NCBI GenBank assembly: GCA_024734495.1
Contig: JALMQS010000153.1
Location: 6,039,294-6,103,293, forward strand
Direction of reading: 5' to 3'
From: Forficula auricularia
Lineage: Eukaryota; Arthropoda; Insecta; Dermaptera; Forficulidae
Length of the DNA stretch: 64,000 nucleotides
Of the stretch, positions 32,491-44,101 are shown one piece after another; position 1 is the first letter of the stretch; each line of letters starts with the position of its first letter. Position numbers and translations under genes: made by a program. Below the pieces are notes generated by a model. It ran no database searches. It was not told the origin of the DNA and saw nothing but the letters and a program-made list of their open reading frames with translations.

Positions 32491-33137
32491 ACATTAATTA
32501 TTATATTTATTTTATTTTTGTGACAAGTAACCCTTGAAGGTAAAGTAATACAATTACTTTTATACCAGAACATACTTTCAACGATATTCCGTAAGTGTGT
32601 TATCGTGTAAGTATCGGAATCCAGACAGAACAGAAAAAATCATGCTTAAAATTATGAGTAATCCAAAAAAAGAGTAAATTCAAAAACTTCTAATTCATCT
32701 TGTAAGCCCATAATTGGCAATCTTTTATATTTAATTTCTTTCTTAATCAACAAGCCTATCATAAAATAAAATCATATTTTTCAGAGCCATTTAGTTGACT
32801 CTTTTGAATAATAAATTTTATGTCACTACGATAAAAAATTAGTAATTGAAATTTATTAATTTATTCATTTTGTATTATGATTTTAAACGATATGTAAATT
32901 CAAACTATAAAAAAGAAATATAGAAATAGAAAAGTGAGCTCTTTTTATAGAACTAAGTCCAAGCATTGATCAATTTCTGTTTTAAAAATGGAACTCTTAA
33001 AAATAGTCTCAACTTCCTGCTAAAAGTTCTTAAGAATTGGTCTTTATCAGACACAATAAATATTTTACATTCTCAGTACACACATTTCTAGTCATCAATT
33101 TATTAATATTTTTTTTTATTGTTTTTAACTACATTTT
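32491..33137. other. AT-rich stretch, nothing identified
   Basis: No gene or mobile-element signature was seen. Confidence 0.5.
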
Positions 33138-33798
33138 TACTTTATCCAATGCGAAGCATGGGAGAAAGTATTGTAATGGGTCTCGCGGCAAGCGCGACTT
33201 CAAAGGGTCCTCAGGTAAAGACTACGGAACCCATGGACTCAATTAAGGTTACAAATTGAAGTATTCAATGAGATTGAATTTTAGCACGTGACGGTTTTGC
33301 CAAAAATTACCTGGAATCTCGTCGAGAGGCCAAAAAGTGCCATTTTTTTTGGAAGTGCGTGCGGATGGATGGATGGATGGATGTGTGTTATCGTTTTTTT
33401 CGTCAACGAATTTTTCCACACCGTTGCACCGATTGAATTGAAATTGAAAACCTACCAGTATTTTAACAAAATGAAGCGCTGATTAGTTTTTGGTACATAT
33501 CGGTCCACAAACATTAGTACTTTATTTCAGTACTTTTTTAGTTTTTTCTAAATATCTTGAAAATGACTTAACCAATTTTGATGAAATTTAATATCCTAAT
33601 TAAGTACCTTGGGGACCACAAAAAAGGTTAAATAAAGTTTTTAGTAAAATTATATTTTAAAGTACTTTACTCTAGAGCATATTAATATTTCAAATGAATT
33701 TGGTTAAAGTTTAGCAACGATCCGTTGTAGTTTATTTTTGTCTAGATTTTACTCGGTACGCCCGGAAGTTAGGCAAAGCCTTCCCCGGGCGGCTCTGG
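33138..33798 (+). mobile_element. Helitron-like element (tentative)
   Basis: It starts TTTATCCAATGCGAAGCATG and ends with a strong stem (GCCCGGAAGTTAGGC..CCCCGGGC) followed by GGCTCTGG before T. CTGG before T fits a CTRR Helitron 3' end. It includes GGATGGATGGATGG at about 33363. A related start occurs at 31127 and 42777. The 5' end is uncertain. Confidence 0.4.
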
Positions 33799-34218
33799 TA
33801 TTGAATTTTCTTTTTAAATTTGATTCATTCTTTAATACAAAAAATATATATTTGAAGGAAATTTACCAAGAAATTGATGTAATCTAAGATCTAATAAAAA
33901 GAAAAAAAGTCGATCTGTGTCGTAGGACACCGGATAGGAACGAAGTTCCTTATTATAAAAATATTAATTTTAAGTTCTATTCTAGGTATAAAGAAAATAA
34001 TTATTCGGGTATACATTTTTTATTATGATTTTTTTATCGATAAAAAGCAAAGAAACTACTTTATAAAATTATCTTAACACCTTTATTTTATTTACAATGA
34101 TTTATAAAAATATATAATATATAATAATAATAATATACAAAAAGAAACAGGTATTTATATGAATAATAATAATTAAGCCTAATTATGTTCTATCATAGAA
34201 ACTATAGCTTTATGGTAA

Positions 34219-35409
34219 CTAAAATAAGATATATATATTTGTGATTCGATTTTTGCCAAATATCTCGAGAAAACAGCATCGATAGTAGTAAGTACTAAAA
34301 TTAATTACAGTTATTAATGGTAATAATAAATTTATTAAAAATGTATATAATTTTCATACCATACCTTGGATCTTTTGTATTTTTTTCTTTTATTCTTTGT
34401 CGATACTCTTGTTGATATTGCCTACTTGTTTTTTTTTTATATTTTTCTCCGATACTGAAATTGATTATAAAATCATTAATTTCTCGTCTGATGTCTACTA
34501 ACTTTACAGTCGTATTTAAAATTACACTGCAAAATATTATAATATATATAATATACGGTATATAAATTATATACCGTACCTTGTTTTTTTTTTTTCACGC
34601 TCCCGATACCTTTTTTGGTACTCGGCTTTTTTTTCGTATTTCTTTCCTTCAAAGAAAATAAAATAAAAAAATGTTAAAATTAAATCCATGAGTGCTAATC
34701 GAGGGAGGGGATGGAGAGGTGGGTACTGAACAAACTTGTTTGGAAATATTTTTGAATTTGAGAAAAAACAGTATATGAATTTATACAATGTTTTACTCAG
34801 TATATTATATAAATATCTAACTAATAGATACTCTAATAATAAATAAATAAATAATCTTAGATATTTTAATAATAATTCATCAAATCCTCGTTGGAAATCA
34901 AATTCCAAGGAATTTTTTCTTCTTCTTTAATTTTTATTTCCTTAAATAGAATAAATAAATAATAAAATTCAATTAATTAAATAAATAAATAAATTATAGG
35001 AATTAGTTATGAAATCAATTAGGGATTCACGGGGATTTTACACATACACCCACGATTAATATATAACGCTTACCTTTAGTAGATTTTTTTAATTGATTAT
35101 TTTCTTCTATTAGCTGGAAATATAATAAATAAATTAGTAGAATTATTGCAATATTCTTTTATTTATTTTCATTTCATTTTCATTTATTTATTAATTAAGT
35201 AAGCACACCTTTGTTATTTGTTGCTGAATAACGAAATGTTCTGAATGTTCTGTCTCTGAATTCGATGCCATTTTATTGAATTCTATTATTCTGTCTATTA
35301 AATTAATAAAATTTTTAAAGAGGATTATTTCGATAAATAGAAGCAGAGAGGTAGAGGAGGGTAATGAAATAATACCTGTTGAATCGAAAGATTCAACATC
35401 GAACAGCAT
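34219..35409 (-). CDS. Small six-exon gene, product unrecognised
   Basis: Reading the minus strand by splice phase gives one open frame of 154 codons. Exons: 35409-35376 (ATG CTG TTC..ends phase 1), 35294-35209, 35113-35074, 34646-34580, 34526-34365 and 34294-34219 (TAG). All five introns are GT-AG and all phases agree. The protein runs MLFDVESFDST, a Glu/Gln-rich helix (FVIQQQITKLIEENNQLKK), KYEKKAEYQKRYRERE, then LVDIRREINDFIINFSIGEK and KYKKKTSRQYQQEYRQR. Exons 4 and 5 share a KYxKK..YQ..YR.R pattern, suggesting duplication. It is lysine-rich and probably coiled-coil; no signal peptide is seen. A CCAAT/GC-box promoter lies just upstream, and an AATAAA-like signal follows near 34085. The last exon is the weakest. 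It may be a real small nuclear protein or a transposon-derived ORF. Confidence 0.5.
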
Positions 35410-35434
35410 CGATTCCCGACCAGAGCGCAAGCCA

Positions 35435-35500
35435 GAGGCCCCGCCCCCAGAGTGGCTGAGTGGATGCGCGCATGAGCATTGGCTCGCTTGTTTTTATTTA
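35435..35500 (-). promoter_or_regulatory. Candidate promoter: CCAAT box plus GC box
   Basis: On the minus strand an inverted ATTGG gives GCCAATG (35478-35484), followed 30-40 bp later by GGGGGCGGGG (35439-35448). The first exon of the gene above begins shortly after. This is the only GC-rich island for several kilobases either side. Confidence 0.45.
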
Positions 35501-35698
35501 ACGTTACGGACACTTTTCACAGACTAGGGTACCACCCCGAGGCGTCCCATAAGTTCACTTCGTTCCAAAAAAAAAAACGAAAGTAGGTCAACTACTGATA
35601 TTTGAACCATTAAAAAGATAAAACAACAAATTCATTTTAATTTAATTATCATTATATATAATAGATACGAGTACCTATAGCTAAATTATGACTTTAAG

Positions 35699-35787
35699 AG
35701 GTGGTCCCCGACAAGGGACGAATTTCCATTACAGAAGGCATTTTGGTAATTGTAATGGAAAGTTGTCTCTTGTTAGGGACCACCTTT
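35699..35787. mobile_element. Short foldback MITE
   Basis: AGGTGGTCCCCGACAAGGGA at the left mirrors TTAGGGACCACCT at the right, and TTTCCATTAC mirrors GTAATGGAAA. Related single arms appear near 36530, 52440 and 53460. Confidence 0.6.
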
Positions 35788-35814
35788 TTATCTAATATTG
35801 GGGATATGGGATGC

Positions 35815-35925
35815 CAGACATTTAGAGAGGTTAAACAGCTGGCGGGGGACAGAGTCGAGTGGAGACGGATTGTTGCATCAAACCAGTCTTAGGACTGTAT
35901 ACTCAATGATGATGATGATTTTTTT
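35815..35925 (+). pseudogene. LINE ORF end with GAT-repeat tail
   Basis: The + strand reads LAGDRVEWRRIVASNQS and then stop, the typical last residues of a LINE reverse-transcriptase ORF. ACTGTATACTCAATGATGAT, a GAT-repeat 3' tail, follows. A more decayed copy is at 57240-57310. It is a different family from the LINE at 7912. Confidence 0.6.
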
Positions 35926-35944
35926 TATCTAATATAGTACATTC

Positions 35945-36125
35945 TTTTGGAGACCGACTGGGATAATTCAATGGAAAATTGACTGAGAGGCGGCTCAAAT
36001 ATAATAAAACTACAAATTCCGTTTTTTTTTTTATTGTAACATCATTTTTTTTATTCTTCAACCGATGTTTCAAAATCTCTTCTTTCCTTCTTTCAAGGTT
36101 CAAAAGGATCAACGAAAAGAGAATA
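35945..36125. mobile_element. Hammerhead-type element arm, remnant
   Basis: GGAGACCGACTGGGATAATT, GAGAGGCGGCTCAA and AACCGATGTTTCAAAATCTC follow the block order of the elements at 32160 and 45654. The core is mutated beyond use and no second arm is seen. Confidence 0.45.
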
Positions 36126-36627
36126 ATGAAGTTGATTATATTTTATATAATATATAATAAAAATTTCTCTTCTTGGTTTTCAGTATTTTTTAAAGTGTTA
36201 TATTCTAGTACTTTTAGTTTTTCGAAATTTTTCAAATACTTCTGTAACGATTTTGAAAAAAAAAAATATTGGATACAGTGCTGACTACAAGATTCTACTT
36301 AAGATGAACTTCATAAAAATGTTCGAGAATATCAATTATTATTATTATGTTTAATTGAAATCAAAATTTTTAGTTATTTTTGAGACATCTTAAAACAGTG
36401 ATACTATTTAAATAATCTTACTCTAAAACAATACTTTATTCCATTGAGCTATACGAGTGAATAACTTAAAACGGGTGTCATTTTCATTACATATTTATAA
36501 AATTATTTCAATGAAAAAATAAGAATCGAGAATTCGTCCCTTGACGGGGACAACCTTATTTTTAATTATTAAAAAATTTACCAATATTTTTTTTTGAAAT
36601 ATAATACAATATGCATCAATATAATAA
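36126..36627. other. AT-rich stretch, nothing identified
   Basis: No gene or element signature was seen apart from GAATTCGTCCCTTGACGGGG (about 36530), a relic of the foldback at 35699. Confidence 0.5.
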
Positions 36628-36908
36628 AATTTAAATTTTTATTTAAATCACACATAATTAATCATAAATAATTATTTATTGAACATGAACAAATAATACA
36701 ATAAACGTTTCGATCGACTTATTGTGCGATCGTTCTCAAGTATGAGCACCCACTCCGATTTTAGGTTAACATAAAACGGAGTGGGTGCTCATACTTGAGA
36801 AAGATCGCACAATAAGTTGATCGAAACGTATATTATATTATTTGTTCATGTTCAATAAATAATTATTTATGATTAATTATGTGTGATTTAAATAAAAATT
36901 CAAATTTT
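36628..36908. mobile_element. Palindromic element with hammerhead-like arms
   Basis: The arms of about 130 bp are near-exact inverted copies (TTTAAATCACACATAATTAA and inverse; CGGAGTGGGTGCTCATACTT and inverse) around a 20-bp centre. Each arm carries CTTGAGAA, a helix of GATCG/CGATC, and GAAACG. CTGANGA is degraded to CTTGAGA, so it is probably inactive. Confidence 0.75.
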
Positions 36909-36981
36909 AATCAAATTAATCACAAAAATAAAAGCTTCAACACCTTCATTACTAATCAATATATTGTACAAAAACACATAA

Positions 36982-37760
36982 TCTATCTATATATATAGGA
37001 AATTAAGGTTTTGTCTGTACATTGGTCCAAATCACGCCAAATTTTGGTTGCACACGTTTCAAGCAAAGTTATGAACGAAAACACCCTCAACAAAATTTCT
37101 GTATGTCTGTAAGTTAACTGTGGTTTCCGCGAAAAGTTGCTCACGATTCACGTAAAAACGGCTAAAGGGATCATTATGAAATTTATATTTGGTTCAGATG
37201 TCTTCTAACTTACGTTTATAGCTATATAACGTTTTGATATTTTGACCCCAAAAGGGGGTTTGGGGGGGGGGGGTCGCAAGAATAAAAATTATCAAAAAAC
37301 TCTTAAACTATTAACACTACAGCAAATTTAGCTATGAGCAAAGTTGTAGAGAATGTGATTTCTGACAACTTTTGTTTAGAAAATTCCCCTCAAAAAGCAC
37401 CCAAAAAAAGGGGGGGGGGGAATTCTTGCCCTTGGAGCAAACTCAACCAAATTTTGTATACATAATCTGCGAGCCTCTAGAGAGCTAGAAATACAAAAAC
37501 TAACCACTCAAATTGGGGTGGGGAAGGGAGGGGGATCAAAAAATTTAAATTCTTGCTATTGGAGCAAACTCAACCAAATTCTGTACCCATAATCTGTGGC
37601 CCACTAGAAAGCTAGAAATGCGAAAACTGTTGGTGCAGGGTTGTCAGAGTGGGGAGTCCAGAGGGCATAGCGGGGGGGGGGGGGGGTGCTGTGAAGGGGG
37701 GTGCAGGGGCGTAGCCCCCTAGCTAGCAAAAGGGCTACCGAAGGCGGGCCTTGCAGCTAG
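36982..37760 (+). mobile_element. Helitron, non-autonomous (copy 3)
   Basis: It starts TCTATCTATATATATAGG (36982, or 36986) after an A and ends GCAGCTAG before a T, with CCGAAGGCGGGCCTTG just inside. It carries ATAATCTG..-type duplicated blocks and several poly(G) tracts. It matches 3280-3845 in its first 150 bp. No Rep/helicase. Confidence 0.8.
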
Positions 37761-38040
37761 TGTACATATATAAATTTACAAAATATTAACATTTTTTTAC
37801 TCGATTCCGGAGGGACGGGTGGCAATCCCAGACCTTTTTGCAAACCCCCTGTAAATTTCTAAAAAAAATTATTACATTAATTACTTCATATAGGAAAAAA
37901 GTTCTTTAATGAAAAGGTGAATTTTTCTTATCTATACAAACAATAGAGACGCCATCTTTTAATGATGGCATCGTTATCTCTACAAATATTTTAATTAATA
38001 ATTATATTTCGCTAATCAACCAAAGTGTGTACATGCCCAA

Positions 38041-38440
38041 GCACATCATTCATGATGAGCAGGTGTAGGATAAAAAATTGTCTAGTGATTTGTCCTTTGA
38101 AGAACCCGCGAGCCGTCCTCTTAAGCTTAAGCTCTCTACTAGCTATCGTGGAGGTCGGCGCCTAGATGGCAGTGGCGGATTCCTTTTTTCCTCTTCTCTC
38201 TGTCTCTGTCTCTCTTATGGGTTTTGGTGCTCGCGCAGACACAGGCCTCCTTCATTCGGCCACGGCCTTCCGACCTCCGATTCATTCCCCATGGCAAAAT
38301 TGCCACTCTCAATGCTTGAATGCTAAAACTACTTGTCACTGTTTTCCCAATCCTTTTGTTTTTTGTTACTTTTCCCATGTTTTGGTTTGTTGATGCTAGT
38401 GGTCACAACGGCCACTTGATCTCGTGACCTTAACAAGGTA
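38041..38440 (+). other. GC-richer exon-like block, possible 5' exon
   Basis: A compositional island has (TCTCTG)n at about 38192-38218 and ends AACAAG/GTAAAT at about 38440, a good splice donor. The + and minus open frames inside are under 85 codons and overlap, so coding is unproven. It could be an alternative non-coding first exon. Confidence 0.3.
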
Positions 38441-39289
38441 AATTTATTCTATGTTCATTATCATTTCGATTATTTTTTGCATTCACTGCTTAATATGCTC
38501 ATTTTCAGCTGATAAGAAAAGTTTTTTTTTATATTGATTTATAGAATAAAATTAATTGTAATCAATGACATCTAATTTTGAATGATGAAGTTTTTTGCGT
38601 ATTATATACTTAGATATATGCATTTAAAGATTTATTTACATATTTTTTCTTAATTCACCTTAAAAAATAATTATAAATTTAAGAATTTTTAATAATAGTT
38701 ATAAAAAAAGAAATTACGTTATTTATTTAATTATTTATTTTTATTTAATTTTTTCTGTAAGAATCTCCCAAAATAGTGAAATCCAATTAAACAAATAAAT
38801 TAATAAAAATATTATTTTAATTTGATTATATAATTATATTTTCTACTCTCTAAGTTTCATAATTTTTTTTTTGTCTGTTTTTATTTGTTTATTTGTTCTT
38901 CTAAATCAGGTCTTGTGTTAATTCGGTCAGGGGTCGATCGATCCTAGGGTAGCAAATACGATATTTCAAGGGCTTAATTTCACGCGATTCCTTCCGATAG
39001 AGTCTACATTTTCTTAACATTAAGCATTATTATTAGGATGTTTACTTGGCATCAAATTTTATGTTAAAAATTCAATGACCGAGTTGATTATTTTTACAGG
39101 TATTTTTTCCCCACTAATGCTGTAATAGAACATTTTATTTTTAAAGAGTCCCCTACAAATGTAAATTGTCTTGCTAGGAGTTCCATCTGTTATTCTCATA
39201 CAAATTTGAAATTCATATAAAATTTTTTAAATAATCTCCAGTCGTTCTATTTAAATTATCCGCCGAGCAGTGTTATTATTATTTATCTA
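38441..39289. other. AT-rich stretch, nothing identified
   Basis: No gene, RNA or mobile-element terminus was seen. Confidence 0.5.
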
Positions 39290-39502
39290 ACGAGCTTTTC
39301 GTGCGTGCCTTCGGCACGCCCTCGAAGCTCGGACCTCCGGGCTGGTGCCCTGGCGGGCAGCGTCTCGGTCCAAAAATTTTATTCCTCTTAAAAAACCACA
39401 CTCCAAATGTATACCCGTAAACTACCGAAAATACATTCGTCTCTTAAAAGTTTCGCCTCTTTAATTTTTGAGTGGCGGGTGGGGGGGGGGGGGGGGGGGG
39501 GG
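39290..39502 (-). mobile_element. Helitron 3'-region fragment and 22-nt G run
   Basis: On the minus strand GAGACGCTGCCCGCCAGG, GCCCGGAGGTCC and GTGCCGAAGGCACGC match the minus-strand Helitron at 56948. The 5' end is not found. A pure G run occupies 39481-39502 and is a likely assembly or length-variation spot. Confidence 0.5.
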
Positions 39503-39911
39503 AGGAATAATTATGAATATATTTAAATTTAAAATTTAAATTTCATTTTTCCTTTTCAAAACAAAAATAATGAAATGATTTATGAACTGCAAAAAATTCG
39601 CAGGCTGAATCATGGAAATTATTCAAATTTACGCGGTTCAATTAATTTAATTAATTACAAAAAATATATTTAATGTTTCTTAATTTAAAATGAATTGGAG
39701 TCTTTCATTTCAAAATTCGAGTGCAAATTAAAATTATATTTCAAATTTGCCTCGTTAATTAATATGTATTTAATGTTTCTTAATTTAAAATCTATTGGTG
39801 TTTTTTCATTTTCATTCGAGTTCAAATGAATACAATATTATCTCGACACAAAGTCTAAATCAAAAATTTATAGTTTTAGTAACTGAAATCATGGTATAAA
39901 TATTAATGTCA

Positions 39912-40245
39912 GATTGGTCTAGTGGTTAGAACTAATGACCTTAGTTCAAGAGTTCGTAGGTTCGATTCTAGGCAAGAGGGAGATTTTTTTAGAGAAATTT
40001 CTCTTAGCGTTGTTACAAATTAATCTAGACAAACATATATAGTATATATATGAGAAAACCAACACCTCTGGATTTGAGCTGGGCTCGAGCCTGGGATTCC
40101 CCAACTGGGTGGGTTCTTAAGCAGTTTCCTCTCATCTCGGCACACACATTGGCTTGCCATTTCATTCTTGGCGCTTTTTTCTATTTAAGCATAGCCTGCT
40201 TAAATATGTAATGCATATATTTTATTTTTATAAATATATGACCAA
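39912..40245 (+). mobile_element. tRNA-derived SINE
   Basis: A tRNA-like head has an A box TGGTCTAGTGG (39915-39925) and a B box GGTTCGATTCT (39959-39969) at pol III spacing. The arms do not fold as a functional tRNA. A non-tRNA body with GGGCTCGAGCCTGGGATTCC follows. The 3' end is not sharply defined. Confidence 0.6.
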
Positions 40246-40430
40246 GAGCGAGACGAACTCTCATTTTAATAAATTTAAAGGTATTTTTATTTAAGCCTAA
40301 TTTAGATTATTTTTGCTGACTAAAAATCAATTATTGTGCATTTTTGAAAAGTGTTATTATCCTCATAATACCGTTTTAATTTAAATAAATGAACCGCGCA
40401 AGGCAAATAATTTATTCAATAATTCTGACT

Positions 40431-40676
40431 GTTAATTAATAGAGTAAAGGGTGTGTAGTTTCACAGTGAATGAAATAAAACTCAAAGAGGTTTATACAAA
40501 CTCAATATATTTCGGATTATTGGTCCATCACCAGGAGTTTACAAGTTAAAACTGACAGTATTAACTTGTAAACTCCTGATGATGGACTAATAATCCGAAA
40601 ATATTGAGTTTGTATAAACCTCTTTGAGTTTTATTTCATTCACTGTGAAACTACACACCTTTACTCTATTAATTAA
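40431..40676. mobile_element. Foldback element with hammerhead-like arms
   Basis: Inverted arms of about 110 bp run from TTAATTAATAGAGTAAAGG to its inverse, with AACCTCTTTGAGTTTTATTT in the right arm. The + strand arm keeps the core at 40576-40600. The minus-strand arm has CTGGTGA in place of CTGATGA. Confidence 0.75.
40570..40611 (+). ncRNA. Hammerhead-ribozyme-like motif
   Basis: Helix I is AAACTC (40570-40575) with GAGTTT (40606-40611), six perfect pairs. CTGATGA is at 40576, then T, GGA/TCC helix II, and GAAA at 40597-40600. Only ATATT separates GAAA from helix I, so helix III is minimal or intermolecular. One extra base precedes helix II. Confidence 0.5.
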
Positions 40677-40886
40677 CATCATGTTTCACCTAAAACCTAC
40701 ACCACTTTCCATAAGTAAAATCTGACTGTTAATTCTTGGGCAATACGTAAGAAAGATCGCAGGCAGGTTCGAAACCTGTCATGTGTTCAATTTCATTTTT
40801 CCTTTTTTTCAAAATTAATAAAATAATTTCTAGATCTGTAGTATTAACAGTCAGAATTATTGAAGAAATTTGCGCGATTTGCTTAA

Positions 40887-41550
40887 GGACGTTCCCTATT
40901 CTAGCTCAGATGCAGTTCGCTCTTTCCCCTACTCTCACATGCTCAGAAAGGCAAAAATATTTTTCTCGGATCTGGCAACATTGCATTCTTACCGACGCTA
41001 AAAGACAAAGAATACAAAAAAAGCACTTCATGAACAGCTCAATGAAAAATTCCAGATGAGAACCGTATAATTAGGTTGAGAGAATTAGATAAAATTCTCA
41101 AATGCACCAGCTACATAAGTTTTTTAGATATGGAAAAATTGAGTGATTTTAGTGCGACGTTGCCAAGTCGCCATCTCTCACTTGCCATGCCATGAGAGAG
41201 AAAATGAAAACCATCAAAAGTCATAACTTTTAACATTTTTCATACAAAACGAATACCTCTTGATACAATTATTTTAACAGGAAAATATTTGTTATATCTT
41301 CAGTTAATGATTCTCAGTTTTTCAAAATAATATCAAGAAAATTGCGATTGTTATTTAATGAAACAGTCCCTTTAACATCAATCGAGATAGGATTCCCGTG
41401 TTAAATATGCAAATTTCAATGGTCAATATTTAGAAATTTAGTGCCCCAAGGACTATTGAAAAAAATTTCTACCTATAAAGGACACTTATAAATATGTGTA
41501 TTCAAAGTTTTAAAAGGATTGCAAGAAAATCGATTTATTAGGGAACGTCC
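40887..41550. mobile_element. TTAA-flanked MITE, family A copy 2
   Basis: It starts GGACGTTCCCTATTC and ends TAGGGAACGTCC, flanked by TTAA on both sides. It contains about 100 bp (GCGACGTTGCCAAGTCGCC..) missing from copy 1 at 1025, so copy 1 is the deletion derivative. Confidence 0.85.
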
Positions 41551-41554
41551 TTAA

Positions 41555-43212
41555 ATAAAAATTAAAACTAAAGTTTAAAAAGCAAATTAACTACCCTTTT
41601 AATTTTGGTAACCTATCTTTCCATTTCGGGGTTTTCCTTGGAATATTTTCATAGCATTTTAAATAAGAGCAGGAAGGAGTTCCCCATGCTATCTTTATTT
41701 TCTGGGCTTCGAGATTTAATGATTTTAATTTTTCACAGCCTGTAAACTTGAACTTCTTATATTTTTCTGGGACTTGTAATTTATTTTTTTAGCCCACTCC
41801 CCCCCTCTTCCTTTATGGAATTTTCACACATTTATGAAGGTATTCCTCTTCTCGAATAAATTTTAACCTTCTTGATTTTTTTGACTAGAAGATTTCATAA
41901 TTTTGATTTTTTCAAATTACTTCCCCCAATATTTTGATGGTTGACTGAAAGCCTTACCCCGATCGGAAACGTCGGTAAGAACTTTTCAACTCGTATGTAA
42001 TTTGAGTTTAAAATTTTCTCGAAATTTTCTATTCTACTTTATGCATACAAAATGGTGTTAATCTAATCTTCCTCAATTTTCACCATTTTAAACTTTTCGA
42101 TTTTTTCAAAATTTGACTTTCTTTCAATACATATAAAACATTTTACTCCTTATACTTTATAGGGAAGAGAGCTTTATTTTCCGAACACAATATTTGCACA
42201 AATGTATTGTGTGCATAACAAATTATAATTATATTTATTTATTATATTAATAGAATCAAGACACTTTAAAATACTATATATAGAATCCTTTTCTCAATGC
42301 TCTAAATATTTTCCTCTTTAATAACCATGAGAATATTAATCCAAAATATATATTTATTTTGTATTTTTTTTTATATAATTTCTAAACTTAAGCTATTATA
42401 ATCAAAAATTACTATTAGTATAATAATTAAATTAACATCCTACTTTTTTTTTCTTTGGTACTTCTTCTCGGCTAATTATATTATAATTTTAATTTAAAGG
42501 TGTTTAATAGAGCTGTGAAGATGAAACTTTCTCATACTTGTTCACAGAGAAGAAGACCAAGACCGGTCATTTGCGAAAATTGCTGTTCTTTTCTATTTAT
42601 TAATCGCTTTTCTTATTTAGGATTATGATTAAAACTCGGATCTATTCTTTGTTATTTTGGGAATTAGTTCTTGATTATTAATAAAATAATGACCAACCTA
42701 GATTTGATTCACCTCTACCTATATATTCTTTTGTTGACTTGCTTTTTCTTGTAACATGTTTCTTTTAATGTAATTTACTTTACCATACGTAGTACAAGGA
42801 AGAATTGTTTGTACTCGTCTGTGGTGTTTTTGCTTAGATTTTTCTAAATATCTAAATAAAGCTTGCGAGTCCGATAGCATACCGAGGGTACCTTATAATT
42901 CGCAAAATATTTGAGATATCGAATTCGTGCTTAATCTTCGTTGTTATGGAGGGGAATGAGTGAATTTGTGGAATTTTTTCATAATTTTATCTTGAACCAT
43001 TTCTGAACCCTGTCTCCTACAAAATTCACCTGAAATCGGCCATTTTTGGAACTGTTTCACCCCGTCGTTTTAAATCGAAATATATAATAAATTTACTTAA
43101 AGATATCTTTATATAAATAAATACAAATCTAGAAATGATTATTAAAAATCCAGATGTTTCAGAAGAAATTATCTCTTTGTCAAAATGGAGATTTGAAAAT
43201 TCTAATTTTTAA
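41555..43212. other. AT-rich stretch, one element start
   Basis: Only ACTTTACCATACGTAGTACA at about 42779 resembles the starts at 31127 and 33138; no end was found. Otherwise nothing is identified. Confidence 0.4.
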
Positions 43213-43312
43213 GGTAGTTCTTTCACAAATGCAAAAATTCAAGAAGTCTTCGAAACTTGGAATATAAGTCATTAAAAACATAATAAAAACACTGTTAAAA
43301 TTTGAAGACGAT

Positions 43313-43352
<40 letters not shown>

Positions 43353-44097
43353 AACAATGCTCTGAGGTGGCTACCTCGTAGAGCAGAAACAGAAAGAATA
43401 TATATACAAATAGTAACATTTAAGTAAGCAAACATAACATATATAACATTTAAATGAGCAAACAGAAAGAATACATACATATAGTAACATTTAAATGAGA
43501 AACAGAAAGAATGAATACAGGGATATAACATATATAACATTTAAATGAGCAAACAGAAAGAATAAATACATATAGTAACATTTAAATGAGAAACAGAAAG
43601 AATACAGGTATATAGCAAGATTTAAATGATAAACAGAAAGAATATAGGTATATAGTAAGATATAGATGAGCACGACTCTCCCATACCACACTAAACATGA
43701 AATAATAAATAATTGGTATTAAAAATGAAATTTTTTACATATGGTAGATTGGGAAAGGGTGGGAAAATGATCATTATTTTATTTTTTTTCATTGAAGGAC
43801 TTTCTTGATGAAAAACTAATATTTGTTAGAATAATATATTCGGAGTAACTTAAAAAAAATTGAAATTATATCCTCGTAGTTTTGATAAAAATTAAAAAAA
43901 AAACATTTCGGCGATTATTTTTAGTAGATGGGATAAAATATCAATGGCTTGGAAACGATCCATTCATAAATAGAATATAGTAGCGTAAAAAGTACAGTCA
44001 CGTTAAAAAACATAACCTAAAATTTTAACCCAGTTCATATTTATAGAGTGGTTACGAGGTTAAAACTTTTTGTGTGGATTGTCCCGAAAGAACCTCT
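43213..44097. mobile_element. TTAA-flanked MITE, family C copy 1
   Basis: It starts GGTAGTTCTTTCACAAATGC and ends GTCCCGAAAGAACCTCT with TTAA on both sides. It aligns with 59546-60063 but is expanded by a (TTTA)n run and a minisatellite (43310-43680) absent from the other copy. Confidence 0.85.
43310..43680 (+). repeat. (TTTA)n plus minisatellite of about 41-50 bp
   Basis: (TTTA)n at 43311-43350 is followed by about six units built on AAATGAGCAAACAGAAAGAA and TATAGTAACATTT. Open frames across it on the minus strand are a by-product of the repeat. It expanded inside a MITE. Confidence 0.85.
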
Positions 44098-44101
44098 TTA
44101 A

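Noticed and set aside
34870..34925. Extra exon for the micro-exon gene (minus strand EEEKIPWNLISNED)
   Set aside because: An acceptor exists, but there is no GT donor and the frame stops soon after. The neighbouring exons join in phase without it.
39912..39983. Functional tRNA gene
   Set aside because: A and B boxes are good, but the acceptor and anticodon stems do not pair and a SINE body follows.
41945..41982. Hammerhead-like phrase with GGAAACGTCGG
   Set aside because: CTGAAAG does not fit CUGANGA and no helix II can be drawn.
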